A model generated the notes under the pieces. The model was given only the letters and a program-made list of their open reading frames with translations, made no database searches and was not told the origin of the DNA. From Bradyrhizobium sp. 164 (GTDB lineage: Bacteria; Pseudomonadota; Alphaproteobacteria; Rhizobiales; Xanthobacteraceae): 64,000 nt of DNA. Of this stretch, positions 27,459-36,476 are shown piece after piece. Position numbers and translations under genes: made by a program. Every line of letters begins with the position of its first letter. Within the stretch, counting starts at the first letter, position 1. The stretch is taken from the NCBI RefSeq assembly GCF_023073715.1, contig NZ_JADPKA010000028.1, forward strand, positions 1-64,000, given 5' to 3'.

Positions 27459-29297
27459 TCACGCCACCGCACGCTGGCGATACATCGCCTCGATCTCGGC
27501 AGCGTAGCGCTTGTTCACGAAGCCGCGCTTCAGCTTCATGGTCGGCGTCAGTTCCTCGTCTTCCGGAGTGAGCTGGCGCTCGATCAGGTAGAACTTCTTG
27601 ATGGTCTCGACGCGGGCAAAATTGCCATTGACCTGTTCGATCTCGCGCCAGATCAGGTCCTGAATCTCCGTCGCCCGGCACAGGCTGGCATAATTGGTGA
27701 ACGGGATGTCGTGGTCCTGCGCGAATTTCTCGACATTCTCCTGGTCGATCATGACGAGGCAGGTGAGATAGGGCCGCTTGTCGCCGATCACCACGGCGTC
27801 CGAGATGTAGGGCGAGAATTTGAGCTGGTTCTCGATCTCGGACGGCGTGATGTTCTTGCCGCCCGAGGTGATGATGATGTCCTTCATCCGGTCGGTGATG
27901 CGGACGAAGCCTTCATTGTCGATGGTGCCGACGTCGCCGGTGTGCAGCCAGCCGCGGGAATCGATGGTTTCGGCGGTCTTCTCCGGCTGGTTCAGGTAGC
28001 CCATGAACAGGAAGTCGCCTTTGATCAGGATCTCGCCGTCGGGCGACAGCACGACCTCACCCCAGGGGACGGCCGTGCCGACCGAGCCGAGCTTGATCCG
28101 CTCCGCCGGCATCATGGTGGCAACCCCGCAATTCTCGGTCTGGCCATAGACTTCGTGCATGTCGATGCCGAGCGCGAGATACCAGCGGATCAGTTCGGGG
28201 GCGATCGGCGCGGCGCCGGTGAAGGCGATGCGGCAGCGGTCGAGCCCAATCATGCGGCGAATGTTGCGGAAAGCGACGCGATAGGCGAGACGGTTGGCGA
28301 GGCGCAGCATCAGCGGCGGCCTCCTGCCCTCGAGCCGGCAATCGACCATGCGGTAGCCGATGCCGATGGCGCGGCGATAGACCCATTGCTGGAGCGGCGT
28401 CGCATCCTTCAGCGCGATGGTGATCGCGGAATAGAATTTTTCCCAGATCCGTGGCACTGCGAGGAAAACGGTCGGCTGCACCTCGCGCAAATTATCGGGC
28501 ACGGTCTCCGGGCTCTCGGCAAAGTTCATCACCGAGCCGAGCGCGACCGAGATGTAATAGCCGCCGACGCGCTCGGCAACGTGACAGAGCGGCAGAAAGA
28601 TCAGCCGGTCCTCGTCCTCTTGCGCGGGAATGAAGTCGCTGGCGTGCCGCATCTGATGCGTCACGCTGCGGTTGGCATGCATCGCGCCTTTCGGCGGACC
28701 TGTCGTGCCCGACGTGTAGACGAGGATCGCGAGATCGCCGGCGCCGCGGCCGTCGATCATCTCCTGCCACAGCGCCTCGCGGCCGACCATGTGGTTGCGG
28801 CCGAGCGCGCGGAACTCGTCGAGCGACATCACCATGTCGTCGGAGAAACCGCCGAGGCCCTCCATGTCGAACACGATGATCTTCTGCAAGGTAGGACAGC
28901 GCGCCCGGCAGGCGAGGACCTTGTCGAGTTGCTCCTCGTCCTCGACGAAGATCACCTTTGTTCTGGAGTCGTTGACGAGATATTCGACCTGGGACGATGC
29001 GTCGGTGGGATAGATGCCGGAGGAGACGCCCCCGGCGCACAGGATGCCCATGTCGGCATGGACCCATTCGGGCACGGCATTGGCGATGATGGAGGCGACG
29101 TCGCCGGGCATGAAGCCGATCGCGCGAAGCGCATAGGCGACCTCTTTTGAGATATCCAGCCATTGGCGCCAGCTCGTCGGCTGCCAGATGCCGAACTTCT
29201 TCTCGCGGATCGCCGGCCTGTCGCCCCGCGTCTCGACGGCGCACAGGAAGCTCTTCGCGATCGTATCAGCGACCGTCAGCACCGCCGGTCGGGCCAT
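27459..29297 (-). CDS. AMP-forming acyl-CoA synthetase
   Basis: This 612-aa adenylate-forming ligase activates a carboxylic acid to its acyl-CoA. Motifs are the P-loop YTSGTTGPPKGAMH (about 193-206), YGQTENCG (about 387), GWLHTGDVG and DRMKDIIITSGGKNITPSEIE, and a C-terminal TPTMKLKR lysine. Length and order match long-chain fatty-acid-CoA ligases (FadD15-like), though substrate choice cannot be read. GGAGGAGAGGTGC precedes the start. It lies inside a Liv-type ABC operon, between the LivF gene and the substrate-binding gene, which suggests CoA activation of the imported acid. Confidence 0.87.
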   Translation of the reverse strand: MARPAVLTVADTIAKSFLCAVETRGDRPAIREKKFGIWQPTSWRQWLDISKEVAYALRAIGFMPGDVASIIANAVPEWVHADMGILCAGGVSSGIYPTDASSQVEYLVNDSRTKVIFVEDEEQLDKVLACRARCPTLQKIIVFDMEGLGGFSDDMVMSLDEFRALGRNHMVGREALWQEMIDGRGAGDLAILVYTSGTTGPPKGAMHANRSVTHQMRHASDFIPAQEDEDRLIFLPLCHVAERVGGYYISVALGSVMNFAESPETVPDNLREVQPTVFLAVPRIWEKFYSAITIALKDATPLQQWVYRRAIGIGYRMVDCRLEGRRPPLMLRLANRLAYRVAFRNIRRMIGLDRCRIAFTGAAPIAPELIRWYLALGIDMHEVYGQTENCGVATMMPAERIKLGSVGTAVPWGEVVLSPDGEILIKGDFLFMGYLNQPEKTAETIDSRGWLHTGDVGTIDNEGFVRITDRMKDIIITSGGKNITPSEIENQLKFSPYISDAVVIGDKRPYLTCLVMIDQENVEKFAQDHDIPFTNYASLCRATEIQDLIWREIEQVNGNFARVETIKKFYLIERQLTPEDEELTPTMKLKRGFVNKRYAAEIEAMYRQRAVA

Positions 29298-29375
29298 GCA
29301 CCTCTCCTCCTTGTCGCGATCCCCTCCGTCGCCTGCCTTGCCGGCGGTCTATGTCTTGCGGAGGGGCTCGTCCAT

Positions 29376-30164
29376 CTAACGCCACGTTTTCTTCTTTTTC
29401 CAGCGCCGTTCGCCTCTAGCGCCCACTTCCTTGGCGCCAAGGTAAAATTCCTGGATGTCCTGGGAATGCATCAAGCGGTCGCAGGTGTCGTTCATCACGA
29501 TCCGGCCGATCTCCAGGACATAGCCGTAATGCGCGGTCTCCAGCGCCACCTTGGCGTTCTGCTCGACCAGCAGGATCGACATGCGCTGCTCCTCGTTGAC
29601 GCGGCGGATGATGGTGAAGATCTCCTTCACCATCAGCGGCGACAGACCGAGCGAGGGTTCGTCGAGCAGGAGCAGCGTCGGCCGGTTCATCAGGGCGCGG
29701 CCGATCGCCAACATCTGCTGCTCGCCGCCGGAGAGCTGACCGGCCGGCTGGTTGATGCGCTCCTTCAGGCGCGGGAAATAGCCGTAGACGCGCTCCAGAT
29801 CTTCCGCGACGACGTCACGGTCCCGGCGCGGATAGGCGCCCATCATCAGGTTCTCGCGCACCGAGAGGAACGGGAAGACTTCGCGCCCCTCCGGCACGTG
29901 ACTGAGGCCGAGCCGCACGATCCTGTCGGCTTCCATGCGCTGGATCGGCTTGCCCATGAACTCGATCGCGCCCTTCTGCGGATCGAGGATGCCGGAGATG
30001 GTCTTGAGCACTGTGGTCTTGCCGGCGCCATTGGCGCCGAGCAGCGTGACGATGCGGCCGCGCGGTACCTCCAGCGAGATGCCGCGGATCGCCATGATCG
30101 GCCCGTAATAGCTCTCGATGTTCGAGAGTTTCAAGATGGTCTCGGGTGTCGCGGTCGCATCCAT
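29376..30164 (-). CDS. Branched-chain-type ABC ATPase (LivF-like)
   Basis: This 262-aa importer ATPase starts ILKLSNIESYYGPIMAIRGISL, the usual LivF opening, followed by Walker A GANGAGKTT, signature LSGGEQQML and Walker B LLLDEPSLGLSP. ATG at 30164 is chosen over an upstream in-frame ATG because the family begins there and the latter would overlap livG by 92 bp. It starts 4 bp after the LivG-like stop and acts as a heterodimer with LivG. Confidence 0.9.
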   Translation of the reverse strand: MDATATPETILKLSNIESYYGPIMAIRGISLEVPRGRIVTLLGANGAGKTTVLKTISGILDPQKGAIEFMGKPIQRMEADRIVRLGLSHVPEGREVFPFLSVRENLMMGAYPRRDRDVVAEDLERVYGYFPRLKERINQPAGQLSGGEQQMLAIGRALMNRPTLLLLDEPSLGLSPLMVKEIFTIIRRVNEEQRMSILLVEQNAKVALETAHYGYVLEIGRIVMNDTCDRLMHSQDIQEFYLGAKEVGARGERRWKKKKTWR

Positions 30165-30168
30165 CGAC

Positions 30169-30927
30169 TCAGGCTCCCAGATACGCGGCGACGACATCGG
30201 GGTGCTGCTGCACCTCGGCCGGAGAGCCCATCGCCAGCACCCGGCCATAGTTGAGAGCAATGACGCGGTCGGAAACGCGGTTCACCAGCGACATGTCGTG
30301 CTCGACCATAAGCACGGTGACGCCGAGTTCGTTTTTCATGTCGCGGATCCAGAACGACATGTCGTCGGTCTCCTCGACATTGAGGCCGGAGGACGGCTCA
30401 TCCAGCAGGATCAGCTTCGGCTCCGAGCACAGCGCGCGCGCCAGCTCGATCACCTTGCGCACGCCATAGGGAAGGCCCGAGATCAGCTTGTCGCGATAGG
30501 GTTCGAGATCGAGGAATTCGATCACCTGCTCGACCCGGCGGCGGTGCACCTTCTCGTTGGCCCGTACGCTCGGCAGGAACAGCAGCTCCTGCCAGAGTTG
30601 GGTGGTGGAATGGCGGTGGCGTCCAACCAGCAGATTGGAGAGCACGGTCGCGTTCTCGAACAGCTCGATGTTCTGGAAGGTGCGGGCAATACCGAGCTTG
30701 GCGATGTCGTAGGGCGGCTGTTCGGTGATGTCCTGGTCCTCGAAGAAGATGCGGCCCGACGTCGGCCGGTAGATGCGCGAGATCAGGTTGAAGATCGAAC
30801 TCTTGCCGGCGCCGTTGGGACCGATGATCGAGAGGATCTCGCCCTTCTCGATCGCGAACGAGACCGTATCGACGGCCTTGAGACCGCCGAAGTGCAGCGA
30901 CAGGTTCTCGGCGCGGAAATAGCTCAT
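30169..30927 (-). CDS. Branched-chain-type ABC ATPase (LivG-like)
   Basis: This 252-aa ATPase has Walker A GPNGAGKSS, a signature replaced by the degenerate PYGVRKVIELARAL, Walker B LILLDEPSSGLN and the LivG-typical ending VIALNYGRVLAMGSPAEV. It lacks a canonical LSGGQ at the signature position (PYGVRK instead), which occurs in a subset of LivG proteins. It overlaps the LivM gene by four bases. Confidence 0.9.
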   Translation of the reverse strand: MSYFRAENLSLHFGGLKAVDTVSFAIEKGEILSIIGPNGAGKSSIFNLISRIYRPTSGRIFFEDQDITEQPPYDIAKLGIARTFQNIELFENATVLSNLLVGRHRHSTTQLWQELLFLPSVRANEKVHRRRVEQVIEFLDLEPYRDKLISGLPYGVRKVIELARALCSEPKLILLDEPSSGLNVEETDDMSFWIRDMKNELGVTVLMVEHDMSLVNRVSDRVIALNYGRVLAMGSPAEVQQHPDVVAAYLGA

Positions 30928-32075
30928 CGGTTGCGCTCCGATTTCACGTAGATCTTCTGCCGCTTGAAGGTGGCGCGCTTGTAGAGCGGGAACAGTTGGA
31001 AGAAGAGCTTGATCTTGAGCCAGCGGCCGTAGAGGCCGAGCGGCTCGAACAGCACGAACAGCACGATGATGACGCCGTAGATCGCGCCTTTCAGGCCGTT
31101 GAGCGAGGCGAAGGCTGCGACCTTGGACTGAATGTTGCCCGCAGTCGCCGAGCTCGCACCAAATGTCGCGGCGATGCCGGCGATAATGCCGGGCATGTCG
31201 TCCTTGAGGTAAGTCAGGAACGGATCGATCATCACGATAAAGATCGCGCCCAGAACCGCGCCGTGCAGGCTGAAGGCGCCGCCGATCAGGATCACGATGA
31301 TGAACTCGATCGAGAGCTGCAGCGTGAACATCTCCGGCGAGATGAACGAGAGCTTGTGCGCGAACAGCACCCCGGCAAAACCGGTGATCGCCGCCGAGAT
31401 CGCAAAGGACTTCACCTTGTAGAGCGCAACATTGACGCCCATGCTGCGCGCCGCGGTCTCGGAGTCGCGGATCGCAACAAAGGCGCGGCCCGTCGGCGAG
31501 CGCAGCAGATTGAGCGTGCCGACGATGGTCAGCACCAGCACGGCAAGGCAGAGGTAATAGAAGGTCGGGCTGTCGCGCGGGACCGTGACGCCGAGCAGCG
31601 ATAGCGTCTTGACCCGCATGCCTTCATTGCCGTTGGTGACGCTCTCCCAGCGCGCCAGGATCTCCTCGACGATCAAGGCAAAGGAGATGGTGGCGATGAC
31701 GAGATAGATGCCTGTCAGGCGCAGGGCGGGAAAGCCGACCATCGCGCCGATGATCCCGGTCAAAACTCCGGCAGCGAGGAAGTAGACCGGGAACGGCACG
31801 TTGTATTTCTGCAAATACGCCGCTGTATAGGCCCCGATCGCGAGGAACGCTGCGTGCCCGAGCGAAGCCTGGCCGGTAAACCCGGTCAGGATCAGCAGCG
31901 CCACGCCGACGGTCGCATAGATGCAGACGAAGACGAGCTGGCTCATCAGGTAGCTGGAGAGCAGATAGGGCGCGATCAGCAGCAGTGCGAGCAGGACGCC
32001 ATAGGTGGCGACGTAGCCCGAATGCGGAAACAGCTTGATGTCGTCCTCATAATCGGTCTTGAACAGGAAGCGCAT
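30924..32075 (-). CDS. Branched-chain-type ABC permease (LivM-like)
   Basis: This 383-aa inner-membrane permease has about nine to ten hydrophobic segments and the LivM motifs GFTGQASLGHAAFLAIGAYTAAYL and GRAFVAIRDSETAARSMGVNV. The C-terminal basic tail (KRATFKRQKIYVKSERNR) is longer than usual. It is co-transcribed with the LivH gene, five bases downstream of its stop, and overlaps the LivG gene by four bases. Confidence 0.9.
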   Translation of the reverse strand: MRFLFKTDYEDDIKLFPHSGYVATYGVLLALLLIAPYLLSSYLMSQLVFVCIYATVGVALLILTGFTGQASLGHAAFLAIGAYTAAYLQKYNVPFPVYFLAAGVLTGIIGAMVGFPALRLTGIYLVIATISFALIVEEILARWESVTNGNEGMRVKTLSLLGVTVPRDSPTFYYLCLAVLVLTIVGTLNLLRSPTGRAFVAIRDSETAARSMGVNVALYKVKSFAISAAITGFAGVLFAHKLSFISPEMFTLQLSIEFIIVILIGGAFSLHGAVLGAIFIVMIDPFLTYLKDDMPGIIAGIAATFGASSATAGNIQSKVAAFASLNGLKGAIYGVIIVLFVLFEPLGLYGRWLKIKLFFQLFPLYKRATFKRQKIYVKSERNR

Positions 32076-32080
32076 GGCGT

Positions 32081-32956
32081 TCAGACCTTCTTGCGGACGT
32101 GGAGGCCGAACAGGCCTTCAGGTTTCAAGAGCAGCACGGCGAGCAGCACGATGTAGGGTGCGACGTCCTTCCAACCTTCGGCCAAATAAAAGCCGGCCAT
32201 GCTCTCGATCACGCCGATCAGCACGCCGCCGACGACCGCGCCCGGGATCGAGCCGAAGCCGCCGAGCACGGCGGCCGGAAAGGCCTTCAGGCCGAGCACG
32301 AGGCCGACATTGGAATGGATGAAGGTGATCGGCGCCAGCAGCACGCCGGCGCAGGTGGCGACCGCCGCGCTAATGGCCCAGACGATCGACACCACGCGCT
32401 TGACCGGAATACCCATGTAATAGGCCGCCAGCATGTTCTCGGAACTGGCGCGCATCGCAGTGCCAAGCGTGGTCTTGTTGAAGAACAGCCACAGCAGCGC
32501 GCACAGGATCATTGTTGCTGCGATCACCGAGAGCTTGTCGTAGGCAAGGACCAGAGAGCCCATGCGCAGCACCCCCTGGCTGAAGGGGGTCTCGATTTTC
32601 AAATCGTCGGTGCCCCAGATCATGCCGGCGATCGAGCGCAGGAAATAGCCGAGGCCGATCGTCGCCATGATGATGGAGAATTGTGGATAGCCGAGGATCG
32701 GCCGCACCACCACGCGCTCCGCCAGCATGCCGAACAGCGCCATGGCGGCCACGGCACCGGCAAAGCCGATCCAGTAGTTCAGACCCATCATGCCGATGAA
32801 GGTGAAGGCGAAGAAGCCGCCGAGCATCATCAGATCGCCCTGGGCGAAATTGACGACCTCGGTGGCCTTGTAGACGAGCACGAAGCCGAGCGCGATCAGG
32901 CCGTAGACGCAGCCGAGCGCAACACCGCTGACCAGCTGCTGAACGAAATCCAGCAT
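32081..32956 (-). CDS. Branched-chain-type ABC permease (LivH-like)
   Basis: This 291-aa inner-membrane permease opens with LDFVQQLVSGVALGCVYGLIALGFVLVYKATEVVNFAQGDL, the LivH hallmark. Later MRASSENMLAAYYMGIPVKR forms the ATPase-contact loop. ATG at 32956 follows GGGAGGATG, and 33 upstream in-frame codons are rejected. It is the first gene of a six-gene minus-strand operon running to 26120. The 214-bp gap upstream holds promoters for this operon and for the divergent ABC exporter. Confidence 0.9.
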   Translation of the reverse strand: MLDFVQQLVSGVALGCVYGLIALGFVLVYKATEVVNFAQGDLMMLGGFFAFTFIGMMGLNYWIGFAGAVAAMALFGMLAERVVVRPILGYPQFSIIMATIGLGYFLRSIAGMIWGTDDLKIETPFSQGVLRMGSLVLAYDKLSVIAATMILCALLWLFFNKTTLGTAMRASSENMLAAYYMGIPVKRVVSIVWAISAAVATCAGVLLAPITFIHSNVGLVLGLKAFPAAVLGGFGSIPGAVVGGVLIGVIESMAGFYLAEGWKDVAPYIVLLAVLLLKPEGLFGLHVRKKV

Positions 32957-33170
32957 CGCCGCGCATCCTCCCGACGCAACCAACGGTTCTTCCTGACCGC
33001 CTTGTTGCATCTTGTGTCCAGTCGCTACGCAGTCGTTTCGCTGCGTCAGCGCCATTTGTCCGAGGCCAATTCAGCCTGAACCGCCAAGCGCTGTCAACAA
33101 ACGGACACTTGCCTTTAGGATAACGGAATTTGTCGGCCGTAGATTCACGGTGCCGAAACATCTTAAAGTC

Positions 33171-33959
33171 ATGGTCGCGGACGATGCAAAACCGGATGGT
33201 GTGGCCGTCATGAAGCCGGACAGCTCGGCGCTGGAAGTCCTGGGGTTAACGAAGCGTTTTGACCGTTTGGCGGTCGATGGCCTCGATCTCACCATTCATG
33301 CCGGCGAATTCTATGCCCTGGTCGGCCCTAACGGCGCCGGCAAAACCACCACCCTGCGCATGGTCGCAGGCCTGCTGCGGCCCGATGCCGGACGCGTCTC
33401 GATCTTCGGCATCGATGCGCTCCAAAATCCGGTCGCCGCCAAGCAGATGATGGCATGGGTGTCCGACGAGCCGATGATCTACGACAAGCTGACGCCGCTT
33501 GAATATCTCGAGTTCGTCGCCGGTCTCTGGGGTATCGCGCCGTCCAGCTCGGAACCGGTTGCGCAGGAGCTTCTCGGCTCGCTGGGCCTCGAGTCGCATC
33601 GGCACGAACGCTGCGAAGGCTTTTCCAAAGGCATGCGCCAGAAGGTGGCGCTGGCCGGCGCGCTGGTGCACGATCCCCGCCTCATCATCCTCGACGAGCC
33701 GCTGACGGGGCTCGATGCCGTTTCCGCCCGCCATGTGAAGGGCCTCCTCAGCGAGCGCGTCCGCGCCGGCTGCACCGTCATCATGACCACGCATATTCTC
33801 GAGGTCGCCGAGCGCATGGCCGACCGCATCGGCGTGATCGCATCGGGCCATCTGGTCGCCGAAGGCACGCTTGACGAACTGCGCCGGCAGAACGGCCATG
33901 ACAATACCAGCCTGGAAGACCTTTTCATCGCGCTGGTGACGTTTCCGGACGCCGCATGA
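33171..33959 (+). CDS. ABC exporter ATPase (ABC-2 type)
   Basis: This 262-aa cytosolic ATPase has Walker A GPNGAGKTT (about 52-60), signature FSKGMRQKVALAGAL, Walker B LIILDEPLTGLD and the H-loop TTHILEVAERM. The form resembles CcmA/NatA-type exporters. Its partner permease overlaps by four bases. Start choice is uncertain: ATG at 33171 or at 33210, neither with a strong RBS. The exported compound is unknown. Confidence 0.85.
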   Translation: MVADDAKPDGVAVMKPDSSALEVLGLTKRFDRLAVDGLDLTIHAGEFYALVGPNGAGKTTTLRMVAGLLRPDAGRVSIFGIDALQNPVAAKQMMAWVSDEPMIYDKLTPLEYLEFVAGLWGIAPSSSEPVAQELLGSLGLESHRHERCEGFSKGMRQKVALAGALVHDPRLIILDEPLTGLDAVSARHVKGLLSERVRAGCTVIMTTHILEVAERMADRIGVIASGHLVAEGTLDELRRQNGHDNTSLEDLFIALVTFPDAA

Positions 33960-35482
33960 GCTCGGCGACCGCGTTCTCCTGGTTCGCTCGTCACGAGCTC
34001 CGGCTCGCCTGGCGCGAATGGTTTGCCATGATGACCGGCGGCCAGCGCAAGCGAGCGCGCGCCGCCGTCATCGGCCTGTTGTTCTTCGCAGCACTCCTGC
34101 ACGTGCCGGCCTGGGCGGTGATCGGCCGCTTCGCCGATCTGCAACTGCCGCTCGATAAGGCCTCGCTGATCGTGATCTCGGCGACGATCTTTCTGGCCTG
34201 GAGCTTGATGCTGTCGCAGGCGATCGAATCGGTGACACGGGTGTTTTACGCCCGTGCCGATCTCGACCTCATCATGTCCTCGCCGGCGAGGCGGGCCAAC
34301 CTGTTCTCGGTCCGCATTGCCGCGATCGCGCTGACCGTCACGGTGATGGCGCTGCTGTTCTCGACGCCCTTCATCGACGTGCTGGTGATCGGCGGCGGTG
34401 CGCGATGGCTCAGCGCGTTGGGCGTCGTGGTCGCGATGGGCCTGTCGGCGGCGGCGATCGCGATTGCCGTCACCATTCTCCTGTTTCGGCTGATCGGGCC
34501 GGCGCGGACGCGCTTGATCGCCCAGATCCTCGCCGCGGTCATCGGCGCTGGCTTCGTGATCGCGCTTCAGGTCGCCGCGATCATGTCCTACGGCACGCTG
34601 TCGCGCTTCACCATCCTGACCTCGGGTAGCCTCGCCGCCTACGCGCCTGATGTCGACAGCATCTGGTGGTGGCCGGCGCGGGCGACCATGGGCGACTGCG
34701 AGGCGCTGTTGCTGCTTCTCGCGCTCGGGCTCGTGCTGCTCGGAAGCGTCATGGCGATCTTTTCGGGCCGCTTTGCCGATACCGCCATCGATGCGGCGGC
34801 GTATGGCGCATCCGGCCGCGTGCGCGCGAAGGAGCGCCCATTCCGCGGCGGATCGCGGCAGCAGGCGCTGCGGCGCAAGGAATTTTCGCTGCTCTGGCGC
34901 GATCCCTGGCTGATCTCGCAGACCCTGATGCAGTTGCTCTATCTGGTGCCGCCGGCGCTGCTGCTCTGGCGAAATTTTGCCGACAGCTCGGCAGCGCTGA
35001 CGCTGATCACGCCTGTCATCGTGATGGCGGCCGGACAGCTTGCCGGCGGGCTTGCCTGGCTGACCATCTCGGGCGAGGACGCGCCCGACCTGGTCGCGAC
35101 CGCGCCGCTGACGCCATCCAGCGTCATCCGTGCCAAGATCGAGGTGGTGCTGATCGCGACCGCCGTGATCTTCTGCCCTCTGGTGGCGGCGCTGGCCTTC
35201 GCCTCGCCAATCCAGGCGGCAATTAGCGCCGGCGCAATCATTATCAGTGCGGCCTCCGCCACCGCGATCCAGCTCTGGTTCCGGGTGCAGGCCCGGCGCA
35301 GCCAATTCCGCCGCCGCCAGACCTCCTCGCGGCTTGCGACTTTTGCCGAAGCCTTCTCCTCGATCGGTTGGGCCGCGACTGCGGCGCTGCTGCTCGCTCT
35401 CCCCATCGCCGGCCTTATCAGCGGCCTGATCACGGCTAGCCTCATTGCCATCACCTGGAAGTTCAGCCCGCGGCGTGAATAA
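33956..35482 (+). CDS. ABC exporter permease, large ABC-2-like
   Basis: This 508-aa integral membrane protein has roughly ten to twelve hydrophobic segments (for example AAVIGLLFFAALLHVPAWAV and IAALIIG-like stretches near the end). No ATPase, signal peptide or enzyme motif is seen. ATGA overlap with the preceding ATPase gene shows coupled translation. Together they form a two-gene exporter, with the permease twice the usual ABC-2 length and perhaps carrying both half-channels in one chain. The substrate is not predictable. Confidence 0.8.
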   Translation: MSSATAFSWFARHELRLAWREWFAMMTGGQRKRARAAVIGLLFFAALLHVPAWAVIGRFADLQLPLDKASLIVISATIFLAWSLMLSQAIESVTRVFYARADLDLIMSSPARRANLFSVRIAAIALTVTVMALLFSTPFIDVLVIGGGARWLSALGVVVAMGLSAAAIAIAVTILLFRLIGPARTRLIAQILAAVIGAGFVIALQVAAIMSYGTLSRFTILTSGSLAAYAPDVDSIWWWPARATMGDCEALLLLLALGLVLLGSVMAIFSGRFADTAIDAAAYGASGRVRAKERPFRGGSRQQALRRKEFSLLWRDPWLISQTLMQLLYLVPPALLLWRNFADSSAALTLITPVIVMAAGQLAGGLAWLTISGEDAPDLVATAPLTPSSVIRAKIEVVLIATAVIFCPLVAALAFASPIQAAISAGAIIISAASATAIQLWFRVQARRSQFRRRQTSSRLATFAEAFSSIGWAATAALLLALPIAGLISGLITASLIAITWKFSPRRE

Positions 35483-35589
35483 GCCACGCTAGCGAAAGGT
35501 GCGACACTGACGCGCTGTTGATCGCAGCCCATTGGCCACGCGCCGCATTGCACGCTAGACTTTCTCGTGAAGTCATCGGAGACGGATGC

Positions 35590-36405
35590 ATGTGGCGACT
35601 GGTTTCGGCGGCTTTGGCGCTGTTCGGCGTATCCCTCGCACCTGCCCTCGCCCAACAGCCACCTCAACGCAGCGAATGCCTGGCGATGGCCAACGCGACG
35701 CCGCGCGCGCTGCCGGTCGCGTTCCGGCAGGCCGCCGGCTCAGCCGAGGTCGAGATCACCTATGCCGGCCACTCCACCTATTTCATCGATACGCCCGGGG
35801 GCCTGCGCATCGCCACCGACTATAGCGGCGCCTATCAGGTGGGACCGCTGCCCGATGTGGTCACCATGAACCGTGCGCACAGCACGCACTACACCCTATT
35901 CCCGGACAAGCGCATTCCCCATGTGCTGCACGGCTGGGGCGTGGACGGCCAGCCGGCGATCGTATCGGAGCGCATCGGCGATACCTTCATCCGCAACGTC
36001 ACCACCGACATCCGCCGTTATTTCGGCGACGATACTGGCGCCGACATGATCCGCGACGGCAACTCGATCTTCATCTTCGAGGTCGCCGGCCTCTGCATCG
36101 GTCATCTGGGTCATCTTCATCACAAGCTCGACGACAGCCATTTCGCCCAGATCGGGCGGCTCGACATCGTGATGGTGCCGATCGACGGCACCTATACCAT
36201 GTCGCTGGACGGCATCTCCGAGATCACGAAACGGCTGCGCGCCTCGGTGGTGCTGCCGATGCACCGCTTCGCCACCCCGCTCGACACTTTCATGCGCCGG
36301 ATCGGCCAGCAGTTCGAGATCGACCAGCGCATCGAGCGGTCGTTCCGGATCTCGCGGGATGCTCTGCCGTCGAAGCCGACCGTGATCATCCTCGACGGGG
36401 TCTGA
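35590..36405 (+). CDS. Secreted metallo-beta-lactamase-fold protein
   Basis: This 271-aa protein has a signal peptide at residues 1-20 (ALAQQ), so it is periplasmic. ITYAGHSTYFIDTPGGLRIATDYSG matches the first strands of UlaG-like MBL-fold hydrolases. The usual HxHxDH metal motif is replaced by AHSTHYTLFPD; later GHLGHLHH and VLPMHRF could supply ligands. ATG at 35590 begins the signal peptide and is preferred over an upstream frame. Enzymatic activity is uncertain because of the altered motif. Confidence 0.75.
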   Translation: MWRLVSAALALFGVSLAPALAQQPPQRSECLAMANATPRALPVAFRQAAGSAEVEITYAGHSTYFIDTPGGLRIATDYSGAYQVGPLPDVVTMNRAHSTHYTLFPDKRIPHVLHGWGVDGQPAIVSERIGDTFIRNVTTDIRRYFGDDTGADMIRDGNSIFIFEVAGLCIGHLGHLHHKLDDSHFAQIGRLDIVMVPIDGTYTMSLDGISEITKRLRASVVLPMHRFATPLDTFMRRIGQQFEIDQRIERSFRISRDALPSKPTVIILDGV

Positions 36406-36476
36406 CGCGCGAAGCCGGAACACATGAACGTCCTCTGACTTGGTTTGCTTCAAGATCATCCTTGGTCGGAGCAATC

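Noticed and set aside
27195..29150. 651-codon plus-strand frame opposite the acyl-CoA ligase
   Set aside because: Asp/Arg/His-rich antisense frame; the ligase motifs on the minus strand are unambiguous.
33479..35305. 608-codon minus-strand frame over the ABC exporter genes
   Set aside because: It is a low-complexity, Arg/Gln/His-rich shadow of the real ABC-2 permease gene.
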